Of a stretch of 22,164 nt of DNA, positions 1 through 8,287 are shown piece after piece; position 1 is the stretch's first letter, and every line of letters begins with the position of its first letter. The stretch covers positions 1-22,164 of the forward strand of contig JAYYOR010000029.1 in the NCBI GenBank assembly GCA_036130055.1, given 5' to 3'. Source of the DNA: TMED69 sp036130055. GTDB taxonomy: Bacteria > Pseudomonadota > Gammaproteobacteria > Ga0077536. Made by a program: the position numbers and the translations under genes. A model generated the notes under the pieces. It was not told the DNA's origin, ran no database searches, and saw only the letters and a list, made by a program, of their open reading frames with translations.

Positions 1-1554
1 GTCATTCCCGAGCATGAGATTCGTGTTAAGGAAATTTTTAATGAGGAAATTCCAAATAAGCCCATTTCTATATCATACGAATTGCTTCCTAAGTGGAAAG
101 AACATGAGAGATCCTCAACTACAATCGCAGATGCTTACTTAAAGCCTTTAGTATCAGAAAATTTAAAAAGATTGAGCCAAAAACTATCTGAGGCTAAGGA
201 TATTAAAAGGGTGTCGGTGATTAAATCCAACGGAGGAGAGGTTTCGTTAGATGCTGCAAAAAATTGTCCGATTCATTTAAGTCTATCTGGCCCTACCGGA
301 GGTGTTATCGGGGCTAGGCAACTTTCCAATTTAGTGAATATCGACCATATTGTGACTCTCGATATGGGCGGGACTTCTACAGATGTCTCAACTATTGTTG
401 GTGGGAATGAAAGTTTCACGACTAGCTATGAAATAGAATTTGGTATACCAATCCAAATTCCAATGATTGATATTAGGACGATGGGTGCGGGCGGAGGTTC
501 AATAGCTTGGATAGATAAGGGTGGAATGCTACAGGTCGGTCCACAAAGCGCGGGCGCTGAGCCTGGTCCTGCTTGCTATGATAGAGGGGGAAATTTGCCG
601 ACAGTTACTGATGCGAATGTTGTCTTGGGTAGAATTAATCCGAATTTTTTTCTCGGTGGTAACATGACATTGAGTATTGAAAAGGCAGAGAGAGCAATTC
701 AAGACATCGCTAAGCAGCTAGGAGAAACGGTAGAAAATACAGCGAATGGGATTATTAAAATAGCAAATAATAATATGGTCGGCGCAACTAGATTAGTTTT
801 GACTGAGAAAGGATTGGACCCGAGAGACTTTACTATGCTTGCTTTTGGTGGTGCAGGCCCGGTACATATTTCAGATTTAATGCAACTTGCAGGAACTCCA
901 AGCGGAATTGTTCCAAATCATCCTGGACAGTTTTCTGCATTCGGATTCACGATGACAGATGCTAGGGTTGATTTAGAGCGAACTGCGCCTATGACATCTA
1001 GATTTTTTAATTTTGATTATGCAAATCGAGTTTTAGGTGATCTGATATCAGAATGCAGCGAAGCGTTGGTCAAACAAGGGTATACAGAAAAAATTGAAGT
1101 GCTGAAGACTTTGGAAATGCGCTACTTTGGGCAAAATCATGAACTCGAAATCCCTTTTTATGATCAAAAATTTGCTGATGAAACCATCGATGTCGTTTGG
1201 CAATCATTTCATCAAGCGCACAAAGACAGGTATAATTTTGATATAGCTAATGAAACCATTGAATTAATTAGTATCAAAGTAACAGCATTAGCGCTGACCC
1301 CTAAGCCAGAAATACCGAGACAAAAACGCTCTGAAAAACTACCATCCTCTTACCAGAAGCGAGAAGTTTTTCTTGATAACGGAAAGGTAGAGGTCGCTGT
1401 TTACAGGCGGGATGAACTTCCAATTGGCAAAAAATTTAAAGGGCCAGCATTAATAGAAGAGGATGCCTCAGTTACGGTTGTAGAATCTGATATGCCGGTG
1501 GTTTTAGATGATTATGGAAATATTCTTTTAGGTAAACTAGCAGCTGAATTTTAA
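1..1554 (+). CDS. Hydantoinase/oxoprolinase A subunit (HyuA family), 5' end outside window
   Basis: The reading frame is open from base 1, so the gene begins before the window; 517 codons are present and roughly 170 residues of a typical HyuA subunit (about 690 aa) are missing. HyuA proteins belong to the ASKHA ATPase fold and hydrolyse ATP to activate cyclic amides (hydantoin, 5-oxoproline) or, in related carboxylases, the substrate carbonyl. Visible family motifs are TTIADAYLKPL, SNGGE, LSGPTGGVIGA, LDMGGTSTDVS (phosphate-binding loop), GAGGGSIAW, VGPQSAGAEPGPACY, VTDANVVLGR and FGGAGPVH, in the usual order. It is followed after 8 bases by a small four-Cys gene and then by the B subunit, so it is the A half of a split A/B enzyme. 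The substrate cannot be told from sequence; hydantoin, N-methylhydantoin, oxoproline or a ketone carboxylase role are all possible. Confidence 0.9.
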   Translation, partial: VIPEHEIRVKEIFNEEIPNKPISISYELLPKWKEHERSSTTIADAYLKPLVSENLKRLSQKLSEAKDIKRVSVIKSNGGEVSLDAAKNCPIHLSLSGPTGGVIGARQLSNLVNIDHIVTLDMGGTSTDVSTIVGGNESFTTSYEIEFGIPIQIPMIDIRTMGAGGGSIAWIDKGGMLQVGPQSAGAEPGPACYDRGGNLPTVTDANVVLGRINPNFFLGGNMTLSIEKAERAIQDIAKQLGETVENTANGIIKIANNNMVGATRLVLTEKGLDPRDFTMLAFGGAGPVHISDLMQLAGTPSGIVPNHPGQFSAFGFTMTDARVDLERTAPMTSRFFNFDYANRVLGDLISECSEALVKQGYTEKIEVLKTLEMRYFGQNHELEIPFYDQKFADETIDVVWQSFHQAHKDRYNFDIANETIELISIKVTALALTPKPEIPRQKRSEKLPSSYQKREVFLDNGKVEVAVYRRDELPIGKKFKGPALIEEDASVTVVESDMPVVLDDYGNILLGKLAAEF

Positions 1555-1562
1555 GGTGATTT

Positions 1563-1775
1563 ATGAGATTTTCGGATAATAAATATTACATTGAAAAATA
1601 TATAAAATGCGATAACTGTGGGATGCTCATTTACGGGAAAGGTCTTAATTCAAAGGGGCTGCCAGATTTGTTGTTTTGCAGTGATTGGTGTATTGATTGG
1701 TATAAATCGAAGGCAAGCGGTAACAATGATCCGAGGATACCCTTACCCAAAAGTGGGATTCATGAAATAAATTAG
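1563..1775 (+). CDS. 70-aa four-cysteine (zinc-ribbon-like) protein between A and B subunits
   Basis: A small protein with paired cysteines: KCDNCGM near residues 18-22 (CxxC) and FCSDWC near 38-43 (CxxxC). This is the arrangement of a structural zinc site. The start ATG follows AAGGTGATTT, a usable SD, 8 bases after the A-subunit stop, and the B subunit starts 11 bases after its own stop, so all three are surely co-transcribed. I do not recognise a named family. Position and cysteine pairs recall the small subunits found with the HyuA- and HyuB-like subunits of acetone and acetophenone carboxylases, so it may be a third subunit of the same enzyme. That is inference from context, not homology seen here. 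Confidence 0.8.
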   Translation: MRFSDNKYYIEKYIKCDNCGMLIYGKGLNSKGLPDLLFCSDWCIDWYKSKASGNNDPRIPLPKSGIHEIN

Positions 1776-1786
1776 GAGGCTATACT

Positions 1787-3484
1787 ATGGACATGATAAA
1801 TATGAATATTATTGAGTCAGCAATGATAGCAATAGCTAAAGAAATGGGAATTAATGTCCAAAAAACAGCATATTCGACCATATTCAGTGAAGCTGAAGAT
1901 TTCACGTGCGCGTTGGCTAATCGAGAAGGAGAGTTAATCGCGGTAGCTGATTTTTGCCCTTCTCAAATCGGAGGTGTCCCCCTGTTGGTTCGGTCGATGT
2001 TGAAGGAGATCCCTCTTTCTGAGATTGATGAGGGCGATGTAATTGTGCATAACGACCCGTACAGAGGCGGTTTGCACACGCCAGAACACACAGTTTTTAA
2101 GCCGATTTTCATTGACGGTGACATTGCCGCTTTCTCCGTGTGCGTTGGACATTTTGTAGAGGTTGGCGGTATGGCTCCCGGAGGATTTCCTGGTGAGGCA
2201 ACGGAAATCTTTCATGAGGGACTGCGGGTTCCGCCCGTAAAAATCGTAAAAAAAGGCGAAGATGTTCCTGAAGTTTGGAAATTAATGCTAGCTAATGTAA
2301 GAACTCCAAGGGGAAATTATGGAGATATGAGAGCCTTGATCAGTGGAGTAGACCTAGGTGAGAAAAGGTTTCAAGAATTGGTCAAAAAGTATGGTACAGA
2401 TCGTTTTAATCATATTCTTAAAGATTTACTAGACTATTCTGAAAGGAGGATGAGAGCCGAAATTTCAGAGTTCCCTGACGGTGTTTATCGATTCATTGAT
2501 AGAGTCGAAGATGACGGTATAGAAGACAAAGAATATGAGGTACACGTCGCCGTGCATGTACAGGGCGATGAGGTAGTCATCGACTATACTGGTTCGTCAG
2601 AACAGGCAAGGGGTCCAATCAATGCTACTTTGGGAGTTGCTTGGTCAGCTGCGTTTAATGCTATGCTACATCTAACAGATCAAAGTATTCCGAAAAATTC
2701 AGGTTGTTTCAGACCAATTAGAGTCATTGCTCCAGCTGGAACCGTAATGAATGTTAACTACCCGGGTTCCGAAGTTGGGGGAAATACAGAAACTCATCCT
2801 TTGATAGTAGCGGCTATATTTGGCGCGATGGTGGAGTGCGTTCCCGACAGGGTTATGGCTTCGGAGGGAACCACTCATGGATGCTTTGTTTTCGGCGGCC
2901 ACGATGATTACACTGATGAGCCCTTCGGGGGATTTGATTTTAGCTACGTAGGGTATGGGGGTCGTTCATTTGCAGACGGAAATGATGCAACAGATTCTAT
3001 AAATGGAAACTGCGCAAATACTCCTATGGAAGTATTTGAAACGAGGTTTCCTTGGATAGTTGAAGAATATGCGCTACGGCCAAACTCGGGAGGGGCTGGT
3101 AAATTCAGAGGTGGTTTAAGCAATGTGAAACAAATGTTATGTACTGGAGGGATGTTAGTCAGCCAAATGACTAACAAGCATAAATTAGGCGCTTGGGGTT
3201 TAGTCGGTGGAAAGGAAGGTAAAACTGGCGCGACGCTATTCAAAAAATCAGGTAGTGATAGCTGGGAGACGGCGGTCGTGGCTTATGGCAAAGTTAGCCC
3301 GAGTAAGTATTCTAATATTCCCATGGAACCTGGAGACCGAGTTCGAGTTCTGGCACCCGGCGGCGGCGGCTACGGACATGCTTCCGAAAGAGAAAGAAAC
3401 GATGTTCTTAAGGACTTAGAGGAAGGTTATATTAGCAAAGCTGATGCAATGGAATCATACTCGGTTAAGGGCAGCGATTTATAG
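1787..3484 (+). CDS. Hydantoinase/oxoprolinase B subunit (HyuB family)
   Basis: A 565-aa HyuB-type protein of normal family length. B subunits carry the metal-dependent ring-opening or transfer site and work with the ATP-hydrolysing A subunit in the cytoplasm. Family landmarks are HNDPYRGGLHTPEH at about residues 88-101, GHFVEVGGMAPGG near 121-133, the NATLGVAW and GSEVGGNTETHP segments in the middle, RPNSGGAGKFRGG, and the terminal glycine loop APGGGGYG near 520-530. The start ATG is set by a strong AGGAGG SD. To the eye the gene is less AT-rich and has fewer A runs than the fused paralogue further on, so the two copies may have had different histories. It probably forms a complex with the A subunit and the 70-aa protein. 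Confidence 0.93.
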   Translation: MDMINMNIIESAMIAIAKEMGINVQKTAYSTIFSEAEDFTCALANREGELIAVADFCPSQIGGVPLLVRSMLKEIPLSEIDEGDVIVHNDPYRGGLHTPEHTVFKPIFIDGDIAAFSVCVGHFVEVGGMAPGGFPGEATEIFHEGLRVPPVKIVKKGEDVPEVWKLMLANVRTPRGNYGDMRALISGVDLGEKRFQELVKKYGTDRFNHILKDLLDYSERRMRAEISEFPDGVYRFIDRVEDDGIEDKEYEVHVAVHVQGDEVVIDYTGSSEQARGPINATLGVAWSAAFNAMLHLTDQSIPKNSGCFRPIRVIAPAGTVMNVNYPGSEVGGNTETHPLIVAAIFGAMVECVPDRVMASEGTTHGCFVFGGHDDYTDEPFGGFDFSYVGYGGRSFADGNDATDSINGNCANTPMEVFETRFPWIVEEYALRPNSGGAGKFRGGLSNVKQMLCTGGMLVSQMTNKHKLGAWGLVGGKEGKTGATLFKKSGSDSWETAVVAYGKVSPSKYSNIPMEPGDRVRVLAPGGGGYGHASERERNDVLKDLEEGYISKADAMESYSVKGSDL

Positions 3485-3495
3485 GTGAAAAATTC

Positions 3496-3918
3496 ATGAG
3501 CAAGCTAACGAAAGGGCTTCATTGGACAACTTTGATAGGTGAGAAAATATTGCTCGCGATTATAGGTTTTTTGACTATAGTCGCAGCCGGCTTAGATATT
3601 TTGGAAATGTACGAAGCTAAGGCAATAGAACTGGCAGATCTATTTTTATTGTTCATTTATGCTGAAATAATCGGGATGGTGGGTGCTTTCTATGCTAGTA
3701 GTCGTATTCCAGTCACATTACCGATAATAATCGCCATGACCGCATTATGCAGATTAATTGTGCTCCACAGTAAAGAAATGGATCCGATGATGTTGTTCGC
3801 TGAAGCAGGTGCAATTGTTATATTAGCGGCGGCTGCCTATGTTATGAGTCTTAAAGATAAAATTAGTTTAGAGAAAAGCGAATTAAGAGAAAAAATTTCG
3901 CAACAACAAGAATCTTAA
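3496..3918 (+). CDS. PsiE-like four-helix membrane protein
   Basis: A 140-aa protein with four hydrophobic segments at about residues 15-37, 47-67, 73-91 and 98-118 and a charged C-terminal tail rich in Lys and Glu. The pattern, length and the LCRLIVLHSKEMD-type segment before the last helix resemble the phosphate-starvation-inducible PsiE family, whose molecular role is unknown. It starts 11 bases after the B-subunit stop, with AGGTG as a likely SD, so it sits inside the oxoprolinase operon. No Pho-box-like repeat is visible directly upstream, so any phosphate control would have to come from the operon promoter outside this window. It could also simply be an uncharacterised membrane protein of the same topology. 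Confidence 0.7.
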   Translation: MSKLTKGLHWTTLIGEKILLAIIGFLTIVAAGLDILEMYEAKAIELADLFLLFIYAEIIGMVGAFYASSRIPVTLPIIIAMTALCRLIVLHSKEMDPMMLFAEAGAIVILAAAAYVMSLKDKISLEKSELREKISQQQES

Positions 3919-3976
3919 AATTTCGTCACGATTTTAGGAAAATTTTGCCGAGAAAGACCATAAAATTGAGGAAGTG

Positions 3977-6900
3977 ATGGAGCCTACCGTGATTACCAAA
4001 AAGTCCTCAAAAAATAAATGGCAATTCTGGATCGATAGGGGCGGTACATTTACCGACGTTATTGGCGTTTCTCCTGAAGATGTTATCCACGTAAAAAAAA
4101 TCCTCACTGCCCCAAAAAATGAATCGGGCATCGTAATACTTGAGCATATTGGCAGGGTCATACGTTCAACTGGTGCTGAAGCTTCTTTTGATGAAAATAT
4201 AGATGAGATAAAACTTGGTACGACCTTGGGAACTAATGCTTTGTTAGAAAAAAAAGGCGCTAGAACCGTGTTGGTTGTTACGAAGGGCTATAGGGATCTG
4301 CTGTCGATAGGACATCAGAATAGAGAATCTTTGTTTTCACTCAACATCGGGAAAGAAAGTGCGTTTTGGGAAAGTGTTGTAGAGGTTGGCGGTAGAATAA
4401 ATTCTTCTGGAAAAATTCTTGATAAATTAGACGAAAACGATTTAGTGGATGTTTTAAAAAAAAGCAAAATAAATTTTTCTGATTCCGTTGCCGTTGCGTT
4501 GATTAATAGTCATATTAATCCGGCACATGAAAATCTTATTGCTGAAGAATTACGAGGTTTGGGAATAAATCATTTCGCTATTTCACATCAAAGCAGTCCG
4601 ATGATAGGTTACGTTGATCGTGCGAATACCGCAGTCGTTGACGCCTATTTGAAGCCATTACTTGAAGAATATGTGGGGGGAATAAAAAAAGAAATAGGCG
4701 AAGTGGACTTTCTGATTATGCAGTCTCATGGTGGACTGGCAGAAGCGGAGAATTTTGAGGGTAGAAATTCCATCTTATCAGGACCTGCTGGCGGGGTAAT
4801 TGGAGCAGTCAAAACCGCAAAAAATAGAGGTTTTAATAAAATTATTTGTTTTGATATGGGGGGCACCTCTACTGATGTAGCTCATTATAATGGTAACTAT
4901 GAGTATAGAAGTCAGAGTAAAATTGAGAGCATCACAATTAATAGTAACTCAATGGACATCCATACAGTGGCCGCAGGCGGAGGTTCGATTGTTGATTTTG
5001 ATGGCATTAGGTACAAAGTGGGGCCGGAATCAGGAGGCTCATTTCCTGGTCCCGCATGCTACGGGAATGGTGGCTCGCTCACAGTCACGGACTGTAATGT
5101 GCTAATCGGCATAATAAGGCCAGAATATTTTCCAACTCTCTTCGGTAAGAATAAAAACTCTCCCATAGATAGAGATTTAGTTGTTTCAAAATTTGAAAAA
5201 ATAAAGGATGAAGCTAAAAACAAGTTAAAAGAAGACCTGACTATTTACCAAATCGCGGAGGGTTTTTTAGAATTAGCTATAAAAAAAATGGCCAATGCAA
5301 TAAAAAAAATATCAATTGATAAAGGCCACGACATAAAAAATTATGTTTTAAATTGCTACGGGGGTGCAGCTGCACAACATTGCTGTTCAGTTGCAGATTC
5401 TTTGAGCATTAAAGAAATTTTTATTTCAAATAGTGCCAGCGTCTTATCTGCTCTTGGAGTTGGTCTGTCAGATAGACAAATCATTACTGAAAAATCAATA
5501 AATAAAATTTTTTGCGACTCATCTATCAAGGAATCGTTAGTTCTTGCTGAACAAATAATTAAGGAAAAAAAATTAAATTTTAAAAGACAAAACCCTGTAA
5601 CAAGTGAAATTTTTTTTAAATTAAAGTTTGATGGTACCTCAGATGCTTTTCCCATACTTTTGAACGATATGGAAACTATGAAAGAGCAGTTTTTTGAGAC
5701 TTTTAAAAAAAGCTACGGTTTTCTGGAGCAAGACAAAAACCTTTTTGTAGAGTCTATTTTGGTTAAGACGATAGAAGCATCAAAAATTAATTTCAACACC
5801 TTGAGTTTTAATTCTTCGGAAGATGTAAATATTAAAAAAACTGTCTTAAAAAAAAGAATTTTTGAGGACGGTCAATGGAAAGATATACCTTTCTACCAGC
5901 TCGAGGAGCTCTCAAATCAAAAATCAATAATTGGTCCGGCGGTCGTAATATCGCCAAACAACACGGTATTGATCAAAACCGGCTGGGCAGGTGATTGCTA
6001 CGATAACTATGATTTATTATTGAGAAAACTAGATCCTCCACAGAAAAATAATTTTTTAATTAAATCACAGAAAGTAAAAATTGCCATGGAAGTTGCTATC
6101 TTTGGGAATCAAATCGTCTCTGTTGCAGAACAAATGGGAAGTGCTTTAAAAAAAACAGCCACCTCTATTAACATAAAAGAGCGTTTGGACTATTCTTGTG
6201 CGATATTCGACAGTGAAGGGTCATTATTGGCAAGCGCGCCACATATCCCTGTACATCTGGGCTCTATGAGCGACTGTGTAAAAGCATTAATTAAAAAGAA
6301 GTCGGGCTCTCTAAAACCAGGTCAAACGTATGTTACAAACGATCCGTTTGAAGGGGGAACACACCTTCCAGATATCACATGTATAAGTCCAGTCTTCGCT
6401 AGCGGAAACTCCAGATCCCCCGTTTTTTTTGTGGCTTCTCGAGGTCATCACGCTGATATTGGAGGGATAACCCCAGGTTCCATGCCAGCTGAAAGCTTAA
6501 ATATTCAACAGGAGGGGATACTCTTTAAACTCATGATGGCAGTGGAAGACAATGTTTTCAAAGAAAAAGAAATTACTCGTATTCTTTTAGACAGTAAATA
6601 TCCTGCGAGGAATATTGCGCATAATATCGCTGACCTAAAGGCGCAAATTGCGGCAAATCAAACAGGGATAAATGAGCTTCAAAACAAATTAATTCAGCTT
6701 GGTGAGACTTCTATTACTGATTTGTCGAAAAGTCTTTTAAATCAGGGTGAGGAGTTTGTAAAAAAGATTATACCTGACCTGAATTCAGGAACTTTTAAGG
6801 CGTATCTAGATGAGGGACAGAAGATTTTTGTCGATATACGCGTGAATAAAAATCAAAAAGAAATAACATTTGATTTTAAAAATACTAGCGGGCAGCTTGA

Positions 6901-7621
6901 AACCAATTTTAACGCGCCAAAATCGATTACTAAGGCTTGCATTATCTACGTTTTGCGTTCGCTAATTCGCGATAAAGAAATACCATTGAATGATGGATGT
7001 TTGATTCCGGTAAAATTAAAGATACCGAAAAATAGTCTATTAGATCCGAGCTATCCCGCCGCAGTTGTTGCTGGCAATGTTGAGATTAGCCAAAAAATCG
7101 TAGATGTAATTTTAGCCGCCCTTGGAGTCCAAGCGTTTTCTCAGGGAACTATGAACAATTTATCTTTTGGAAACTCTCGGTTTCAATATTACGAAACAAT
7201 TTCTGGTGGTTCGGGGGCGGGAAAAAATTATGATGGCGCGAGCGCAAGACAAACGCACATGACTAATTCGCGAATCACAGACCCTGAAGTGATGGAATAC
7301 CATTTTCCCGTGTTACTAGAAGAATTTTCAATAAGAAAAAATAGCGGAGGAAAAGGTCTCTCTAATGGGGGAGACGGAGTTTGTAGAAAAATAAAGTTTT
7401 TTGAATCGGTTTCTTTATCGATATTATCGAGCAGCAGGGTGTTTCAACCCATCGGATTAGATGGCGGATCAAGTGGATTAGCGGGAAGGAACTTTCATAT
7501 CGATAAGGCTGGGGGCCACAATGAGTTGCCAGGATGCACCCAAATAGAAATTAAGCCTGGTGAATCTATTTTAATTCATACCCCAGGCGGTGGGGGTTTT
7601 GGTGAGCCTTCTTTTGATTGA
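3977..7621 (+). CDS. Fused A+B hydantoinase/5-oxoprolinase (5-oxoprolinase, ATP-hydrolysing, type)
   Basis: A 1214-aa protein with a HyuA half (about residues 15-690) and a HyuB half (about 700-1214), the architecture of the long 5-oxoprolinases (OPLAH type, about 1280 aa) that open 5-oxoproline to glutamate using ATP. The A half shows FWIDRGGTFTDV near the N-terminus, LGTNALLEKKGART, DRANTAVVDAYLKPL, LSGPAGGVIGA, FDMGGTSTDVA, AAGGGSIVDF and GPESGGSFPGPACY. The B half shows TNDPFEGGTHLPDIT near 786, RGHHADIGGITPGSMP, RKNSGGKG and the terminal HTPGGGGFGEP. A GTG three bases earlier is in frame, but ATG 3977 is better placed after GAGG (about 5 bases). The gene is strongly AT-rich with many A and T runs. 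Its 3' end overlaps the opposing cupin gene by 46 bases. Confidence 0.92.
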   Translation: MEPTVITKKSSKNKWQFWIDRGGTFTDVIGVSPEDVIHVKKILTAPKNESGIVILEHIGRVIRSTGAEASFDENIDEIKLGTTLGTNALLEKKGARTVLVVTKGYRDLLSIGHQNRESLFSLNIGKESAFWESVVEVGGRINSSGKILDKLDENDLVDVLKKSKINFSDSVAVALINSHINPAHENLIAEELRGLGINHFAISHQSSPMIGYVDRANTAVVDAYLKPLLEEYVGGIKKEIGEVDFLIMQSHGGLAEAENFEGRNSILSGPAGGVIGAVKTAKNRGFNKIICFDMGGTSTDVAHYNGNYEYRSQSKIESITINSNSMDIHTVAAGGGSIVDFDGIRYKVGPESGGSFPGPACYGNGGSLTVTDCNVLIGIIRPEYFPTLFGKNKNSPIDRDLVVSKFEKIKDEAKNKLKEDLTIYQIAEGFLELAIKKMANAIKKISIDKGHDIKNYVLNCYGGAAAQHCCSVADSLSIKEIFISNSASVLSALGVGLSDRQIITEKSINKIFCDSSIKESLVLAEQIIKEKKLNFKRQNPVTSEIFFKLKFDGTSDAFPILLNDMETMKEQFFETFKKSYGFLEQDKNLFVESILVKTIEASKINFNTLSFNSSEDVNIKKTVLKKRIFEDGQWKDIPFYQLEELSNQKSIIGPAVVISPNNTVLIKTGWAGDCYDNYDLLLRKLDPPQKNNFLIKSQKVKIAMEVAIFGNQIVSVAEQMGSALKKTATSINIKERLDYSCAIFDSEGSLLASAPHIPVHLGSMSDCVKALIKKKSGSLKPGQTYVTNDPFEGGTHLPDITCISPVFASGNSRSPVFFVASRGHHADIGGITPGSMPAESLNIQQEGILFKLMMAVEDNVFKEKEITRILLDSKYPARNIAHNIADLKAQIAANQTGINELQNKLIQLGETSITDLSKSLLNQGEEFVKKIIPDLNSGTFKAYLDEGQKIFVDIRVNKNQKEITFDFKNTSGQLETNFNAPKSITKACIIYVLRSLIRDKEIPLNDGCLIPVKLKIPKNSLLDPSYPAAVVAGNVEISQKIVDVILAALGVQAFSQGTMNNLSFGNSRFQYYETISGGSGAGKNYDGASARQTHMTNSRITDPEVMEYHFPVLLEEFSIRKNSGGKGLSNGGDGVCRKIKFFESVSLSILSSSRVFQPIGLDGGSSGLAGRNFHIDKAGGHNELPGCTQIEIKPGESILIHTPGGGGFGEPSFD

Positions 7622-8031
7622 GCTACCATCATCTTCTCGAAATGTTGGAGAGTTAAGGTATCAAGCACATTATATTCTTCATCAAGAAACTCAACAAACA
7701 AATCATTTTTAGACTTATAATTAACGTAAATTAAACTATTTTTGGTGAATTCTTCGTCGTGGGTATCATTGCAAGCTTGAAAGCAATAATCTCCTTGCCC
7801 AAAGGTCTCTTTTATGCTGTGATTAACTATCTCTCCAGAGATAACATAAACTCTAGTCTCGCAAGTGTGCCGATGTGGGCCTGACCTGTAGCCTCTTTTT
7901 ATTTTAAAAAGTAATTCTACAGTTTTTTCGGACCGGTTGAGCGATAAGACTTTTGCTTTAATTTTTTCCTCTTGGTCTATAGCTAACCAAGGAATTTGAC
8001 TAGTTTTCGTATTATTAAATTGTGTATTCAT
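7576..8031 (-). CDS. Cupin-domain protein (ChrR / dihydroxyacetophenone-dioxygenase-like)
   Basis: A 151-aa single cupin. The metal-binding motif is GPHRHTCE (His53, His55, Glu58) followed by YVISGEIVNH, and the second cupin motif has GQGDYCFQACNDTHDE with His91. Such proteins bind Fe, Zn or Mn and are small dioxygenases, sugar or acid isomerases, or sensors; the exact reaction is not readable. The ATG has a weak AGG 6-8 bases upstream, and a perfect TATAAT lies about 45 bases before the start. The last residues, PKPPPPGV, are encoded antisense to the PGGGGFGEP codons of the fused oxoprolinase, which suggests the original stop was lost and the frame ran on into its neighbour. Confidence 0.8.
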   Translation of the reverse strand: MNTQFNNTKTSQIPWLAIDQEEKIKAKVLSLNRSEKTVELLFKIKRGYRSGPHRHTCETRVYVISGEIVNHSIKETFGQGDYCFQACNDTHDEEFTKNSLIYVNYKSKNDLFVEFLDEEYNVLDTLTLQHFEKMMVAQSKEGSPKPPPPGV

Positions 8032-8287
8032 AAAAGCCTACTGATAATCGGATTATTTTTTAGAAGCATTTTATGAATTATAACTAATTTAGCATTTTTA
8101 AAAAGGGTATAAGTTATTTGTCTCTTGGATGTTTCTGGAAACGCAGCGCTTCTGAGTGGTTGATAATATCTAATAAATAAAAATTTTAAAAATATTTGGC
8201 ATTTTTATCCTCTCTCAGCGAAAATAAAGAATCGCGGAGGGATATCTAGGTGGAATTTTTTTACAGATGAACAGAATGGAGTAAAAA
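8032..8287. other. Divergent intergenic region between cupin and FrhB-like genes
   Basis: A 256-base AT-rich region that must hold promoters in both directions. On the minus strand, a perfect TATAAT (plus-strand 8077-8082) is a likely -10 for the cupin gene, but no good -35 lies 16-18 bases upstream of it. On the plus strand, GTTTC-TG-GAAAC (8131-8142) is a short inverted repeat that could be an operator. GCGA (8218-8221) and TCGC (8232-8235), flanked by TATCC and GGGATA, can form a hairpin in the leader of the FrhB-like gene. I could not pick a convincing plus-strand promoter. No ORF of note is present. Confidence 0.4.

Noticed and set aside
1934..3243. Open frames of 67-99 codons antisense to the B subunit
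   Set aside because: They overlap a highly conserved gene, have no SD or family motifs and are mirror frames of its codon usage.
3916..3947. Imperfect AT-rich hairpin over the PsiE stop codon as a terminator
   Set aside because: Bulged stem with few GC pairs and no T run; the next gene starts close by and is probably co-transcribed.
3974..3976. GTG as start of the fused oxoprolinase
   Set aside because: It lies only about 2 bases after the GAGG, too close; the in-frame ATG at 3977 has better spacing.
4091..6430. A and T runs of 7-8 bases in the fused oxoprolinase as frameshift or slippage sites
   Set aside because: The frame and all family motifs stay intact across them; they fit the general AT-rich composition.
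8250..8270. Six-codon GTG leader ORF before the FrhB-like gene
   Set aside because: Too short, with a distant SD-like GGAGGG; indistinguishable from chance.
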